This document shows, piece after piece, positions 31,957 to 42,735 of a DNA stretch of 64,000 bases. The DNA comes from Bedellia somnulentella (taxonomy: Eukaryota > Arthropoda > Insecta > Lepidoptera > Bedelliidae). The first letter of the stretch is position 1; every line of letters begins with the position of its first letter. Below the pieces are notes generated by a model. It was not told the origin of the DNA, did no database searches, and was given only the letters and a program-made list of their open reading frames with translations. The position numbers and the translations under genes are program-made. The stretch lies in assembly GCA_963576735.1 (NCBI GenBank), contig OY755170.1, positions 27,326,875 to 27,390,874 of the forward strand, given 5' to 3'.

Positions 31957-32895
31957 TCTGTAGAGAGGTCAATTCTGTACATGAAATATATTTTCAAAAT
32001 AACTATCAGGTGGTGATTAGGGATCGATACTGATGCCAAAAATGCAAATAGTAAAATTTTTGTCTGTCTGTCTGTCTGTCTGTCTGTCGGTTTGTATGTT
32101 CCTTATGGAAACAAAAACTACTCGACGGATTTTAACGAAACTTGGTACAATTATTCTTCATACTCCTGCGCAGGTTTTTGTATACTTTCCAGCAGAGTAG
32201 TAAAGGGGAATTTTGGGAAAACGGGAGAAGTTACTCCATTTTTTAAGCTTCCGTCGCGTGTGCAGCCTTAATGGTTAAACTTACATAGAAATCATGTGTG
32301 GCGGAAATATTTTTCATAAAATTATCTAAAAAAAATTCCTCAACAGTATATGTCTATCTTTTATGGTTGACTCACAATAACACGTGTAATTCCTGATAGC
32401 TTAGCAGTTCGGAACATCCTGATTATATTTGTTTACTCTTACGTTTGTAAACCTCTCATTCATCCCTAATTTAAATAAGGTAACATTATTACCTATTCAA
32501 TAAAAAAAGAATCATAGAAATCGGTAGGCAAACACTGAAATTATACATAAAATAAGCCATCGCGCCCGTGATCGAAACCAAATCTTTACTAATTTACATA
32601 TAAAATACTAGATGGCGCCAGTAGTTGCATCCTACATAACGTAATGATTTATTTTTTAGATTGTTATAAATACTTCATGGCGTTTTATTCCAAAATTTGC
32701 TATTAAACGGAAATACTGAACCGTTCATTAAAGCGCAATCAAAATCACCAAACTACACTGTTAAGGGAGTGCTATAAATTTAATAAATTAACAACATTAC
32801 GCTGAATTTCACAATGCTTGAGCAGTGGCTGAAGAAAGAAACCTCAGATATTTAAAAAACAACGCTACCCGTGCGAAGCTGGGACGATCCACTAG
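31957..32895 (+). mobile_element. non-autonomous Helitron, copy 1
   Basis: Starts TCTGTAGAGAGGTC after A and ends GCTGGGACGATCCACTAG before T, with the AAGCTGGG..CCA stem-forming region before CTAG. It contains a TCTG microsatellite at about 32060. No Rep/helicase frame. Near-identical to 36935-37885. Confidence 0.75.
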
Positions 32896-33116
32896 TTAAT
32901 TATATTAGTGTACCTTGATAAGAGATGATGAATAAATAAATATATGACTTGAGATGGGAGGATGGTTGTCCACAGATATTTTTATATGAATTAAAGTGTA
33001 TGGAAATGAAAAAAAAGATGAATGTAGAATGAAATTAGTGTAGTGATGAAATTAGAAATTCCTTAGCCACTTTTGGAAGTTGCGTGGGGAAAAGATGGTA
33101 AAATAAAGGTTGTTGG
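32896..33116 (-). repeat. unassigned sequence ending in a T fragment
   Basis: 33056-33116 is the middle of a T element in minus orientation, joined head-on to the full plus-strand T that follows. Confidence 0.55.
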
Positions 33117-33117
33117 T

Positions 33118-33350
33118 GCCGTGTAGTGTCGGCTTAGAATAGCACTACCCCGTTTCTACCGATGGGTGTACGTAAGAGGCGACTAACGGTATTGGGGCTT
33201 TTAAGGAATTTTTGGGCGATGCGGTTGGAGACCCATCACCAACACCCTTTACTTTTACCATCTTCCCCACTCACATTTCCAAAAGTGGCTGAGGAATTTC
33301 TAATTCCTTAGCTCTGGCTACCCCTTCTAGGGATTTATAGCCGTGAGTAT
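33118..33350 (+). repeat. T element
   Basis: Full-length copy. Its tail is cut by the MITE that starts at 33351. Confidence 0.85.
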
Positions 33351-33734
33351 ATCGGCTGTGTTAAACTAAAAACAAGTATGTCGTTTTCGGCAAATTTTAC
33401 AGGAGAGCGAAAAAACATAATTTTTCTTTAAATTTAAATATTTCCTAAAGTGATTGTCGGATCTTGACGATTTTTGGATATATCCAACGTGATGTAGTTT
33501 CCTAACGAAATTTATATTTTTTTTAACTTGACCTTTACAGTAACGCCAATGCAGAATGAAAATGCTTTTAGCATAGTGTTACCCTATTATTTTTATCAAT
33601 AGCGCCTTAAATAAGAAGATATTTTGGGTTTTAATAATGTAGAAATAAGGGTCTTTCTATGACGAATCCAACGGTGTAAAAAAAAGCAAACGCTCAAAAA
33701 TCGACATACTTGTTTTAAGCTTAGAGCAGCCGAT
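33351..33734. mobile_element. MITE between two T copies
   Basis: Inverted ends ATCGGCTGTGTTAAAC...ACAAGTATGTCG and CGACATACTTGTTTTAAGC..CAGCCGAT. 384 bp, no transposase. It sits exactly between the tail of one T copy and the ATGTTATG tail of an opposed T copy. Confidence 0.7.
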
Positions 33735-33751
33735 ATGTTATGTTATGTTAT

Positions 33752-33882
33752 GTTGGTGATGGGTCTCCAACCGCATCGCCCAAAAGTCACTTAAAAAGCC
33801 CCAATACTGTTAGTCGCCTTTTACGTATACCCACCGGAAGAAATGGGGTAGTGCTATTCTAAGCCGACACTACACAGCAAAT
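33752..33882 (-). repeat. T element, 5' part
   Basis: Head half of T on the minus strand, truncated at the GGTGATGGGTCTCC region. Confidence 0.75.
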
Positions 33883-34190
33883 ATATGTCAACAGTAAAAA
33901 TTAACTATTATGGTAAGAACTCATTATTATGTCATCATTATGTGCACATCGAACACTATAACGTCTATACGGTAAACCGTTTGCCCACGATTAGTTTGTT
34001 TACTTCCCGGATTTGACTTTTAGATACAATATGATTTTAGGGTTCATGTATAACAATAATGTATCAATGTTTTTTGTTTGCAATTTCAAGTTAATTGTAA
34101 GCCTTAATAGTCAGTAATAAACTTATATTAAAGAAGCAAACACGTCTATCAATTACAACATTGCACATGAATCGCGCCTAAATTGAAGAA
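33883..34190. other. no gene recognised
   Basis: AT-rich, no supported feature. Confidence 0.35.
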
Positions 34191-34234
34191 ACCGTGTGTT
34201 ATGTCACGCAAACGAAGTCGCGCGGGTCAACTAG
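34190..34234 (+). mobile_element. Helitron 3' end
   Basis: CGAAGTCGCGCGGGTCAACTAG followed by T is a Helitron-type 3' terminus. The 5' end was not located. Confidence 0.5.
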
Positions 34235-34295
34235 TTGGATACTTCATGTTTAAATTGGTTCAGTGATTTTGAAGCCTGATTTATTATAAATAATT

Positions 34296-34380
34296 AAGAT
34301 TGATAGATGTAAACGAAGCCAGAGAGGTTTGCAAGGATCGTACAAAGTGGCGATCGATAGTCTCTGCGGCGTGAGAATAT
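34296..34380 (+). pseudogene. L LINE 3' end, short
   Basis: VNEAREVCKDRTKWRSIVSA remains in frame, then GGCGTGAGAATATACTT. Confidence 0.65.
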
Positions 34381-35030
34381 ACTTACCCTGATCGAAGGGA
34401 TTTTGGACTCGGTTCTAAAAATCATAGAAATCACTAGACTTGTAGTCACTAGACAAGAATGAGAACAAGCTCGTTCTTTGATTTTACAAACAACAATCAC
34501 AGCAGCACCAGCAGTGAAATGATACTTAGCTTAGACTCACGGCATTAACTTGTCACGCAAAGTGTTACTTGAAGGTGTCTACTGTTGTATCGCAATATTA
34601 GCAAAAACGAGAACAACATATAAACATTTGCACATTTAAAAAATATATCAATAGGCTCACAATTTTACTCATGTAAAATAAATAAACCAAGAGAGCTAAG
34701 AATCGAAAACCATCGACGTTTCTTTCTAACTATCCAATTTTGATGTATTTATTGTTTCCAAAATGCAGTGAGCAGTCAGTAGCATAACGCTACACGCAAC
34801 GCATAATATACACTTAATACCAAAACCAACAGATTGTATCTTAAAGCATGCTTTATAATTTGCCGACAGCCGTGGCCGACATATTTCCATATAGACGTAT
34901 TATATTAGAAATTTCATTATTAGTTTTTCTAAATCTTTATACTTTAAATTTCTTTGAATACGCTTGTACATCGCATTATGAAACTTAGCGTCTTATAAGC
35001 TTTATTCGCAATGAAATCAATATCAAATCA
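34381..35030. other. no gene recognised
   Basis: 34385-34500 resembles the 25130-25160 segment (ACTCGGTTCTAAAAATCA) but is otherwise unassigned. Confidence 0.35.
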
Positions 35031-35280
35031 ACGACATCCGTGGCCTAGTGGATACGTGACTAGCTTCTCGGTCCGAAGGTCGCTGGTTCGGTCACCGCTG
35101 AGAACAACATTTATGCTCATCACATAAATGATTGTTTCTTAGTCTTGGGTGTTATTTATATGTGTATTATATAATGTTACATATATCGTTGAGTAAGTAT
35201 CCCATACTACAAGTCTTACTTAGTTTGGGGCTAACTTGATGTATGTAATATGTCCGTGTATATTTATTTATTATTATCCG
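35031..35280 (+). repeat. S2 SINE, uninterrupted copy
   Basis: Head with box A-like GTGGCCTAGTGG and a mutated box B. The body runs to ATATGTCCGTGTATATTTAT. It is the only unbroken S2 here, so it gives the family length (about 245 bp). The palindrome core is inverted relative to the other copies. Confidence 0.75.
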
Positions 35281-35384
35281 TGTCTTGATATTCTTTATTT
35301 TTATACCCAGAGTACTAAAGTAATATTGATGTACATGTTCAATATGTACATGGTTGTTTGTGATTGTAATTTTTTTGTGTTTGT

Positions 35385-35470
35385 ATTTGTAACTACTTTC
35401 CAAAAGTTTAAAATTCTGAAGCTCTGGCAACCCTTGCTTTTGGTTTCATAGCTGTGTAAGTATGTAGCGT
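35385..35470 (+). repeat. T element 3' remnant
   Basis: Only the last part is recognisable (CCAAAAG.., GAAGCTCTGGCAACCC, CATAGCTGTGTAAGTATG). Confidence 0.5.
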
Positions 35471-35900
35471 TTAAACATGATTTGTACTTACTACACAGCA
35501 CCAAGATCAACTTACCTCCAAGAAAACTACAACAGTGACATGGAAATACTGTCTCATAGATAAAATTACTTATATACAATACTCATAATCTATAATTAAT
35601 ACGCCGAGACTCTAGATAATCTATATTAAACACTTTTTTGATTCTGACAAAATTTGTCTTAGTCAAAGTCGTAGAATATGTTTATGACAGCTTATACGCA
35701 AAAGTTAAAGATTTCATTTACAACCTTAGATAAAAATAAAAGAAAGATGCGGCAACCTCTGCCCGCGCGTGGTCCTACTAAACTGAGTACAATGTACTTG
35801 GTTTGCTTCAGTCGAGTTTAGTCCGCTACGATACTTCAAGTCGACGAGCTGACATAATCTTTGACATCGAAATTAAAATTTTCATACAATTCGCGCTTAA
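35471..35900. other. flank of the THAP-like exon
   Basis: The segment AACCTTAGATAAAAATAAAA (about 35722) recurs inverted at about 36195-36240. An initiator-like TCAGT lies at 35808. No other feature. Confidence 0.35.
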
Positions 35901-35901
35901 A

Positions 35902-35978
35902 ATGCCTGGCTGTGCCTTAATTCAGTGCACAAATCATTCAAGGCGTAAAAACAAATCACAGGGAATCACGTTTCATGC
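35902..35978 (+). CDS. possible THAP zinc-finger first exon
   Basis: ATG opens the frame MPGCALIQCTNH, then SRRKNKSQGITFH, followed at once by a possible donor (GC|GTAAATAC). THAP domains (C2CH zinc-dependent DNA-binding fingers found in P-element transposases and host proteins) start M...C....C.N and carry an ITFH.FP block where an intron often falls; both are visible here with C-X4-C spacing. The remaining cysteine/histidine pair and AVPTF box would be in a later exon I could not find. It could be a dead remnant of a THAP-type transposase. Confidence 0.4.
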
Positions 35979-36590
35979 GTAAATACACCAAAAATATATT
36001 TACAAGCAAAATATTATTAATTTCGGCCATTTTATCCTTGAAATCTGACATGTTTAAGTGACAGAGACAGACTATACGAGCCCATCGCTCTATCTTTATC
36101 TTTGCGTCATGTCGTGTGTGTTCGTATCAGTTCGTATGGATGTAGTGCGGTGTTGTGATAAACCGATAAGGCCCATATTTAGTTGACAATTTGTACGCTC
36201 ACGCCGCATCTTCTTCTTTTATTTTTATCTAAGTTTACAACAAAAGTATCGACTTCTTCTCGCAAGTAGCGGCGTCTAAGTAAATTTTTCTCTGGATCAA
36301 ATCGGATCGCTTGTAGATGCTGCCGAATTTGCTTTTTCTCGGACGAAGGAGATTCCGTACGCACGAGGTCCGATCCTTAGGGTTGGAAATTCAGTACCCT
36401 GCGTCCTATGATATTTCTTCTGAAATGTACTTTTGATAACTACAAGTATGCTAATGTTTTCATCGCAGTTTAAGATGAACTAAAACGAAAGGAATAGGAA
36501 ACCATCGTACATTAGCGCCGATGAGACGAATAGAATTCGTTTATTGAGTTATGAGACTGTCTTAGGAATATGGTACTCCTGCCAAACAAG
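35979..36590. other. no confirmed gene; unrecognised minus-strand frame
   Basis: A 61-codon minus-strand frame at 36179-36364 (PEKNLLRRRYLREEVDTFVV inside) has protein-like composition but no splice or family support. Confidence 0.3.
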
Positions 36591-36599
36591 TGTGTGTGA

Positions 36600-36639
36600 T
36601 GAAAGTCGAATGCCGAGCGAAGCCGGGCCGGGCCGCTAG
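36600..36639 (+). mobile_element. Helitron 3' end
   Basis: GCCGGGCCGGGCCGCTAG before T, with the GC-rich stem typical of Helitron 3' ends. The matching 5' TC end was not found. Confidence 0.55.
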
Positions 36640-36934
36640 TGCAACATTTCACCAAGACATCGTTCACGTTCACTCTGCGGCCCACAAAGTGAACAAACTG
36701 TGGGAATCCTCACCTCACTGTTATTAATTTGAATAACATAACAATTTCAACTTTTGTACAATGTATAATGTATCTGCAAATTTAGCTTTAAACTAGGTAG
36801 TAAGACAAAGGAAAAGGCATACATTTCACTAGTTCATCACAACATACAGAGCCTTTCCTGCAACTAATAGAATTAGAGTTATTCATTAATTAATTATTTA
36901 TTAATTATTAATTAATTATTAATAATATAATAAA
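36640..36934. other. no gene recognised
   Basis: Ends in TTAATTATTAATTA-type low-complexity sequence into which the next Helitron is inserted. Confidence 0.4.
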
Positions 36935-37036
36935 TCTGTAGAGAGGTCAATTCTGTACATGAAATATATTTTCAAAATAACTATCAGGTGGTGATTAGGG
37001 ATCGATACTGATGCCAAAAATGCAATCAGTAAAATT

Positions 37037-37070
<34 letters not shown>

Positions 37071-37885
37071 GGTTTGTATGTTCCTTATGGAAACAAAAAC
37101 TACTCGACGGATTTTAACGAAACTTGGTACAATTATTCTCCATACTCCTGCGCAGGTTTTTGTATACTTTCCAGCTGAGTAGTAAAGGGGAATTTTGGGA
37201 AATTTTGGGAAAACGGGAGAAGTTACTACATTTTTTAAGCTTCCGTCGCGTGTGCAGCCTTAATGGTTAAACTTACATAGAAATCATGTATGACGGAAAT
37301 ATTCTTCATAAAATTATCTAAAAAAAAATTTACAACAGTTTATGTCTATCTTTTACGGTTGACTCACAATAACACGTGTAATTCCTGATAGCTTAGCAGT
37401 TCGGAACATTCTGATTATATTTGTTTACTCTTACGTTTGTAAACCTCTCACTCATCCCTAATTTAAAAAAGGTAACATTATTACCTATTCAATAAAAAAA
37501 GAATCATAGAAATCGGTAGACAAACACCGAAATTATACATAAAATAAGCCATCGCGCCCGTGACCAAAACCGAATCGTTACTTATTTACATATAACATAC
37601 TACATGGCGCCAGTAGTTGCATCCTACAACACGTAATGATTTATTTTTTAGATTGTTATAAATACTTCATAGCGTTTTATTCCAAAATTTTCTATTAAAC
37701 GGAAATACTGAACCGTTCATTAAAGCACATTAAAAATCACCAAACTACACTGTTTAGGGAGTGCTATAAAATTAATAAATTGAAAACATTGCGCTAAATT
37801 TCACAATGCTTGAGCAGTGACTGAAGAAAGAAACCTCAGATATTTAAAAAAAACAACGCTACCCGAAGCTGGGACGATCCACTAG
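36935..37885 (+). mobile_element. non-autonomous Helitron, copy 2
   Basis: Same ends as 31957-32895 (TCTGTAGAGAGGTC...GATCCACTAG, A|T target). Differences are a few substitutions, a longer TCTG microsatellite and a small duplication AATTTTGGGA at about 37192. Confidence 0.8.
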
Positions 37886-37891
37886 TTCATT

Positions 37892-39240
37892 AATAAGTAC
37901 AATGCAAAAATACTTTGTTTAACAAAACACTGGTTAAAAGCAGAACAAATGAACTCTAGTTTAAAGGATTACATGGTGGGCAGTTGTTTTAACAAGGAGT
38001 CCATAATGTATGGGGGTAGTATGATACTATTATATGTAGATATTAAATTTAAAGAAAGAAAAGACATCTGTAGACTCTCTGTTGAACAACTTGTAGAAAT
38101 CTCATGCATTGAATTGAGCAAGTATATAATTTTGTGTGTATATCGCCAAGTGTAGTGTAACTATGACATCTTTGAAGCAGCGATGGAGGATGCTTTGGGG
38201 ATGGCTTCCCGCAGCTCCAGAGAGGTTGTAGTTTGTGGGAATTTCAATGTTGACTTATTGAATGAGGGTCTAGTAAAGGAGAGAATATTATCATTTTTTC
38301 AATCATTTAATCTTCTAATCTATGTTGTGTAGTGTTGGCTTAGAATAGCACTACCCCATTTCTTCCGGTGGGTGTACGTAAGAGGCGACTAACGGTATTG
38401 GGGCTTTTAAGAGATTTTTGGGCGTGCGGTTGGAGACCCATCACCAACAACCTTTATTTTTACCATCTTTTCCCCAATATCATTTCCAAAAGTGGCTGAG
38501 GAATTTCTAATTCCTTAGCTCTGGCTATCCCTTCTAGGGATTTACAGCCGTGAGTATATGTATGCATGTACGTATGTTAATCTTCTAAATGTATTGATGG
38601 GCCAACCCGAATTCAAACCTTGACCTCTGCAACATGTTTAGATAATATTTATTGCAATTGTGATTACTCCGGTCACTTCATTTTCAAATTCACATTTATA
38701 AATTAAGAATTTACCATTGAAAAGAAAAAGTCAATTGTATGTAGACAGATAACTGAAAAAAAACTTAGCTTAATTAAAAATAATATTAGGTCTAGCATCA
38801 GCCCCCCAATGAGAAGCAGTGAAACATTAGAGAATTGTCTTTCATTCGTCAATGAGCTAAAAACAGAATTCAACAAAATCTTTAAAACTAAGGTAATACT
38901 ATGTAATACAAAATGCTCTTTTGCTGAATGGGCCACCGCTGGAATTAGAATAAGTAGAGATCACCTATACAACATTTATAGAGAAAAGTCCTATAACTTC
39001 AACCAAGATTTTATTATTTATGTCAGAAATTATTCTAAAATTTTCAAAAATGTTTGTGGTGAAGCTAAATCTAGATGCATAAAACATAAAATTAAGAATT
39101 CTTCTAACAAGACTAAGACTGTCTGGAAAATAATGAACAGTGAAACTGGAAAACTTAAGTCCCCACATGATCTAAACTTATTATTAAATAATGAACTGAT
39201 ACAGTCAAGATCACAAATTACTGACATTTTTGAAAGATAA
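37892..39240 (+). pseudogene. Jockey-like LINE: endonuclease and linker, split by a T element
   Basis: 37892-38318 encodes in broken frames LTKHWLKAEQMNSSLKDYMV, then YGGSMILL, then EISCIELSKYIILCVYRQV and REVVVCGNFNVDLLNEG. This is the order of an APE-type endonuclease (CGDFNVDLL contains the catalytic D.N box; here N replaces the first D). 38809-39240 is an intact 143-codon frame, with FAEWATAGIRISRDHLYNIY and NKTKTVWKIMNSETGKLKSP matching the linker before the reverse transcriptase. The RT domain is missing. It begins right after a Helitron end and ends in an S3 fragment. Confidence 0.75.
38319..38576 (+). repeat. T element inside the LINE, with target duplication
   Basis: Flanked by TTAATCTTCTAA at 38307-38318 and 38577-38588, a perfect 12-bp repeat. 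Complete T with TATGTATGCATGTACGTATG tail. Confidence 0.85.
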
Positions 39241-39243
39241 GCC

Positions 39244-39345
39244 AAACGTGGGTACTCTTGATACCAGGTGCCAATGTCACGTGGTGTTCAGAAGTGTAAG
39301 TACCTCTGGCACCCCTTCGGGGATATACGGCGTGAACGTTTAAGT
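39244..39345 (+). repeat. S3 SINE 3' end
   Basis: From AACGTGGGTACTC to CCCCTTCGGGGATATACGGC, GTGAACGTTT. Head missing. Confidence 0.7.
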
Positions 39346-40200
39346 TTGAGTTGAGAAAATTTACATTTAATACTTGATATAACGCTTTCCTTACCTATGC
39401 TTGCTACTAAGAGAGCCTAGCACGGTCACGTAGGAACTTCGGCAGCAATTTTAAACTAATCACATCAAATAAAGATTAAATAATTACTAGGGAATACTTG
39501 CTTACCGCGGAGACTACCAGGGATTATTGGTATATGCCTCAGGAGTTATCGATTACATACTAAAAAATAATGTTGAAAATAAAACTAAAATACACGCTAG
39601 AAGCGTGGGTTGCTCGATAGACGAAAGGCATGGCACAGAGCGCCCCACGCGTTTTCACAATAACTAATAAATAACGAATACCAATTAGGATCTATTTTTC
39701 ACTTTTTAGTTACAAGTGCTTCAAAAGCGTGTTTTTTAAATAACACTTTTGCTGTAAACGTGTCTTGATTTCAGTTGATTCAGTTTTGGCCCCCTGTCTC
39801 CTCCCACCCTAGCTTAAATTTGGAGTCTTAACCGACAACGGAAGAGAAGGATATTTTAAACGCACATATGTTTTCCTACGCTGGTAGTTATTAACAGACT
39901 TCATAAAAAGGAGTGTTTTCAATTCGACAGTATATTTTTTATTTATTTTTTACGTTTGTTTGCCGATCACTTTTTTCTTATTTTGTTTTTTTTTATATTT
40001 TCTTACTTTCCTTTACTTTAGCGTAAAACGGTATTGAAATTATTAAGTTTATTTTGCTTTTTGCTCTATGCCTCTTCCCTTCTTAGGGTAAGTATTTTAT
40101 ACTCTTTAGTTCTGACCACCTATATCCTCCCACCGAAGCAAAAAGTTGAAATTGTTATTAATTTTTAGCTGCACAAACAACATAAGTAATTAGTTTCGCG
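39346..40200. other. no gene recognised
   Basis: GACGAAAGGCATGGCACAGA (39617) is related to the reverse complement of about 23425-23450. Otherwise AT-rich and unassigned. Confidence 0.35.
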
Positions 40201-40203
40201 CAT

Positions 40204-40322
40204 GCGCCAATACAGTCCATACTACGTTGAATACACCCCGGTTCCGATCACCGAAGTTAAGCAACGTCGGGCGCTGTCAGTATTTGGATGTGTGACCGGA
40301 TTAGAACACAGCGTGATGTCGT
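40204..40322 (+). pseudogene. 5S rRNA-like sequence, second copy
   Basis: CCATACTACGTTGAATACA, then CCGATCACCGAAGTTAAGCA, then ACGTCGGGCGCTGTCAGTAT, then TTGGATGTGTGACCGG. The central block is canonical 5S; the 5' strand is shortened and the 3' end is altered, so a working 5S RNA is unlikely. Confidence 0.7.
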
Positions 40323-40486
40323 TTTTTTATTATTTTTTTGAAAAACCTTTAATGTTAAATCTGCCTTTCATACACGTTTATATCTTCATTTTTTTATTGC
40401 TAAGTTGTCAAAATATTTATAGCTAGATGGCATGTGGCAGTTGGCATGTTCATAGTTATGTTACAAATTTTATTGACCACGTGATG

Positions 40487-40800
40487 GCTCAGTGGCACCG
40501 CTTATCGTGTTCTAATCCCGGGTCGGGCCTACACCAATTTGTCTTTTCTAAAGACGTATGTTATATGTGCTTAATTTATCATGGTTGTTAACTGTGAGAG
40601 AAAACATCGAGAGAAAACCACATGAATAAGTTGTGTTTAGTCATGTGACAGTATATTCGTGTAAAAGGGTGATAGGCCCGCCGCCTATCACGTGAGAACA
40701 CTGTCCAAGCAAAACGTGCGTACCTAGTTAGACACTAGGTGTCACTGTCACGATTGGGTATTGGGTACCTCTGCTCGGCATGAACGTTTGGGTTTGTTTT
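40487..40800 (+). repeat. S3 SINE, diverged
   Basis: Head CACGTGATGGCTCAGTGGCA, then GGGTCGGGCCTACACCAATT, a body with TTTATCATGGTTGTTAAC and a 3' end TCGGCATGAACGTTTG. Confidence 0.7.
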
Positions 40801-41214
40801 TATGTTATTAAATGAAAATCAAGGAATACATAATAAATTGTATTTTTCAAATTTTCATAGTTTTTTGAGAGATACGTATAAGCGACTATTTTGGCCATGT
40901 ATTTTTATTCAGAAGTTTTCTTTTTGTTAAAAAAGGTAATCCAAATTTAAATTTTAGATTTATTGGAATGTGTGTGTGTGTGTATGCAGCGGAAGAGAAG
41001 ATTATTATCATTTTTATATTTATTCGCAATACTTTTCGATACAATAGTTTTACGTATCCTCAGTTTTACATCATAAATCTAATGATAAAGTCGCGTTTTA
41101 CATGTGAGGCCATAACTACTTAGTCCATAAGCTATGATACTGTCAGTCAAGGCTTTATAAAGTTGCAGGTTCACAGTTCTTATTCCTCGAATGCAGACAA
41201 GTGTGAATATGAGA
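40801..41214. other. no gene recognised
   Basis: A TG microsatellite lies at 40971-40984; otherwise nothing supported. Confidence 0.35.
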
Positions 41215-41756
41215 AATTGCTCTTTAGCATGAGGGCAAGCCGCAAACTAGGCAGCTAAATTATTTATGCAATAATTTGGCTCAGAAAAAGATAGTCGATC
41301 AATTACCATTTGACTATTTGTATTTATTAGTCATTGTGTAAAAGATTTTAATTGAACATTTTAAATAAAATGATTATTAACGCTAAAAAATGGAAAACCC
41401 CTACATCGCGGTATGAAAGTGTTTGTAAACGTAGCGTAAATAGCGCCTGTTCCATAATATGGGTGGAGTCCGTTTCTTCACAGTAAGAATTCTGTTCTGT
41501 TTCCAACTTCATTTGCATCTCACGAGATGTTTGGAAGGGAAGTAGTTATTACTTTACACAACTGATGAAGATATTTTGACTCCGCTTTTTGCCGTCACCA
41601 TTTTAATGTTAACGATTGTAAATCAAGTATTTACCTATTTACCTTACTTTATTCTTACCTTCTGATAGAAGTGCACAAATTTTAAACCCGATTTTTTTAC
41701 CCTATGTCAACTTGTCATGGGTATCCGCATTATTTTTGTTCTAAAATTTGGTAAAG

Positions 41757-41975
41757 CCATGTAGTGCTGGCTTAGCATGTCACTACCTACCCCTTTCTAC
41801 CCAAGGGTGTCATAAAAGGCGACTAACGGTGTAGGGCTAGTGAATTTTGGGTACTTTTTTTACCATCTTGTTCCCTCTATTAACTTCCAAATGTGGCTGA
41901 GGAGTTTTCAGCTCTGAACCTCTGACTACCCCTTGTTGGGATATATGGCCGTGAGTATATGTATGTATGTGTATA
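41757..41975 (+). repeat. T element, diverged subtype
   Basis: GTAGTGCTGGCTTAGCATGT head and CTCTGACTACCCCTTGTTGG 3' region. It shares its particular deletions with the copy at 57850-58075. Confidence 0.8.
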
Positions 41976-42337
41976 GGTGATCTATTTTCATTTCGTTCGT
42001 ATATGTAACATATATTGGTAAGCCACACACAAATATAAAAAAACTGTACTTTATATAACAATTTTCATACTTACGTATAAGTACGTAAAACGGCTTATTC
42101 CGTTTATCCACCCCAAAACAGCCTCCCTAAGTCGGATATTCGGAATCGCATGTCCTTCTAGCCACCCTGAACGGGGTGGATAATCGGAATTCATAATATA
42201 CCGGTTTTACATAACACCGATATTACGTGCCGAGATGGAAAACATACAGCACTGCTCTTGAAGAATGCATTGTTAATCTTACTTTTGTCTATGGTCTATA
42301 CCCATTGAATGAAGGTACCATTGGTTGATCTGTTGAG

Positions 42338-42345
42338 TATATAAA
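42338..42345 (+). promoter_or_regulatory. TATA-like box in a repeated module
   Basis: TATATAAA in the context TGTTGAGTATATAAATTCAC, about 50 bp before GTCGGCGCCATTTT. The same module occurs at 46903 (plus) and 57460 (minus). No gene follows it here, so promoter function is a guess. Confidence 0.3.
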
Positions 42346-42652
42346 TTCACCGCAAGGGGCGTAGACAACGATCAAACAAAGTCGGCGCCATTTTATTGTT
42401 ACCTATAGGGCGTTTAACGTTGTTGTTGTTACTTTAACTTTGTTGTATTCCATTGATGAAAGAATTACCAATATCTTATGTGTCGTTTCAGAGCCTGTTC
42501 ATTACTGACAAACAAAAAAACTCTTTGGTGTATTAGTTTATATTATTATATAGATACAGACATTTTCTATACTAATAATGTCTATTAACTTAGTTAATAC
42601 TAACACAAGCCGTGGTCGCCGTCGCAGTTATAAGTCCGTGCATTATGTAGTT

Positions 42653-42735
42653 CTATTCTGTTTGTTTGCAATAACTCATCAGCTCCTGGAGACTGCAAGG
42701 TTGCATGCAGCATTCTTCTATGATGTTCCTTTTGC
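42653..42735 (-). CDS. insulin-like peptide exon 2 (A chain)
   Basis: This 83-bp exon is too short to stand out as a frame. Its acceptor is AATAATTTCAG; its first two bases complete a glycine codon and then KR releases the A chain. The stop TAG is at 42655-42653. The 3' flank from the stop onwards is repeated inverted at 45749 immediately after an assembly gap. Confidence 0.88.

Larger units (their letters stand above)
41215..42392 (+). repeat. left arm of a second inverted segment
   Basis: Matches 57412-58620 inverted. It includes a T element, a palindromic MITE block and a promoter-like module ending GTCGGCGCCATTTT, where the match stops abruptly. Confidence 0.8.

Noticed and set aside
36179..36364. 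Host gene on the minus strand
   Set aside because: The composition is protein-like, but there is no start context, partner exon or known motif.
38809..39240. Host protein of 143 residues
   Set aside because: The sequence matches the linker region of a Jockey-like LINE and lies downstream of its endonuclease remnants.
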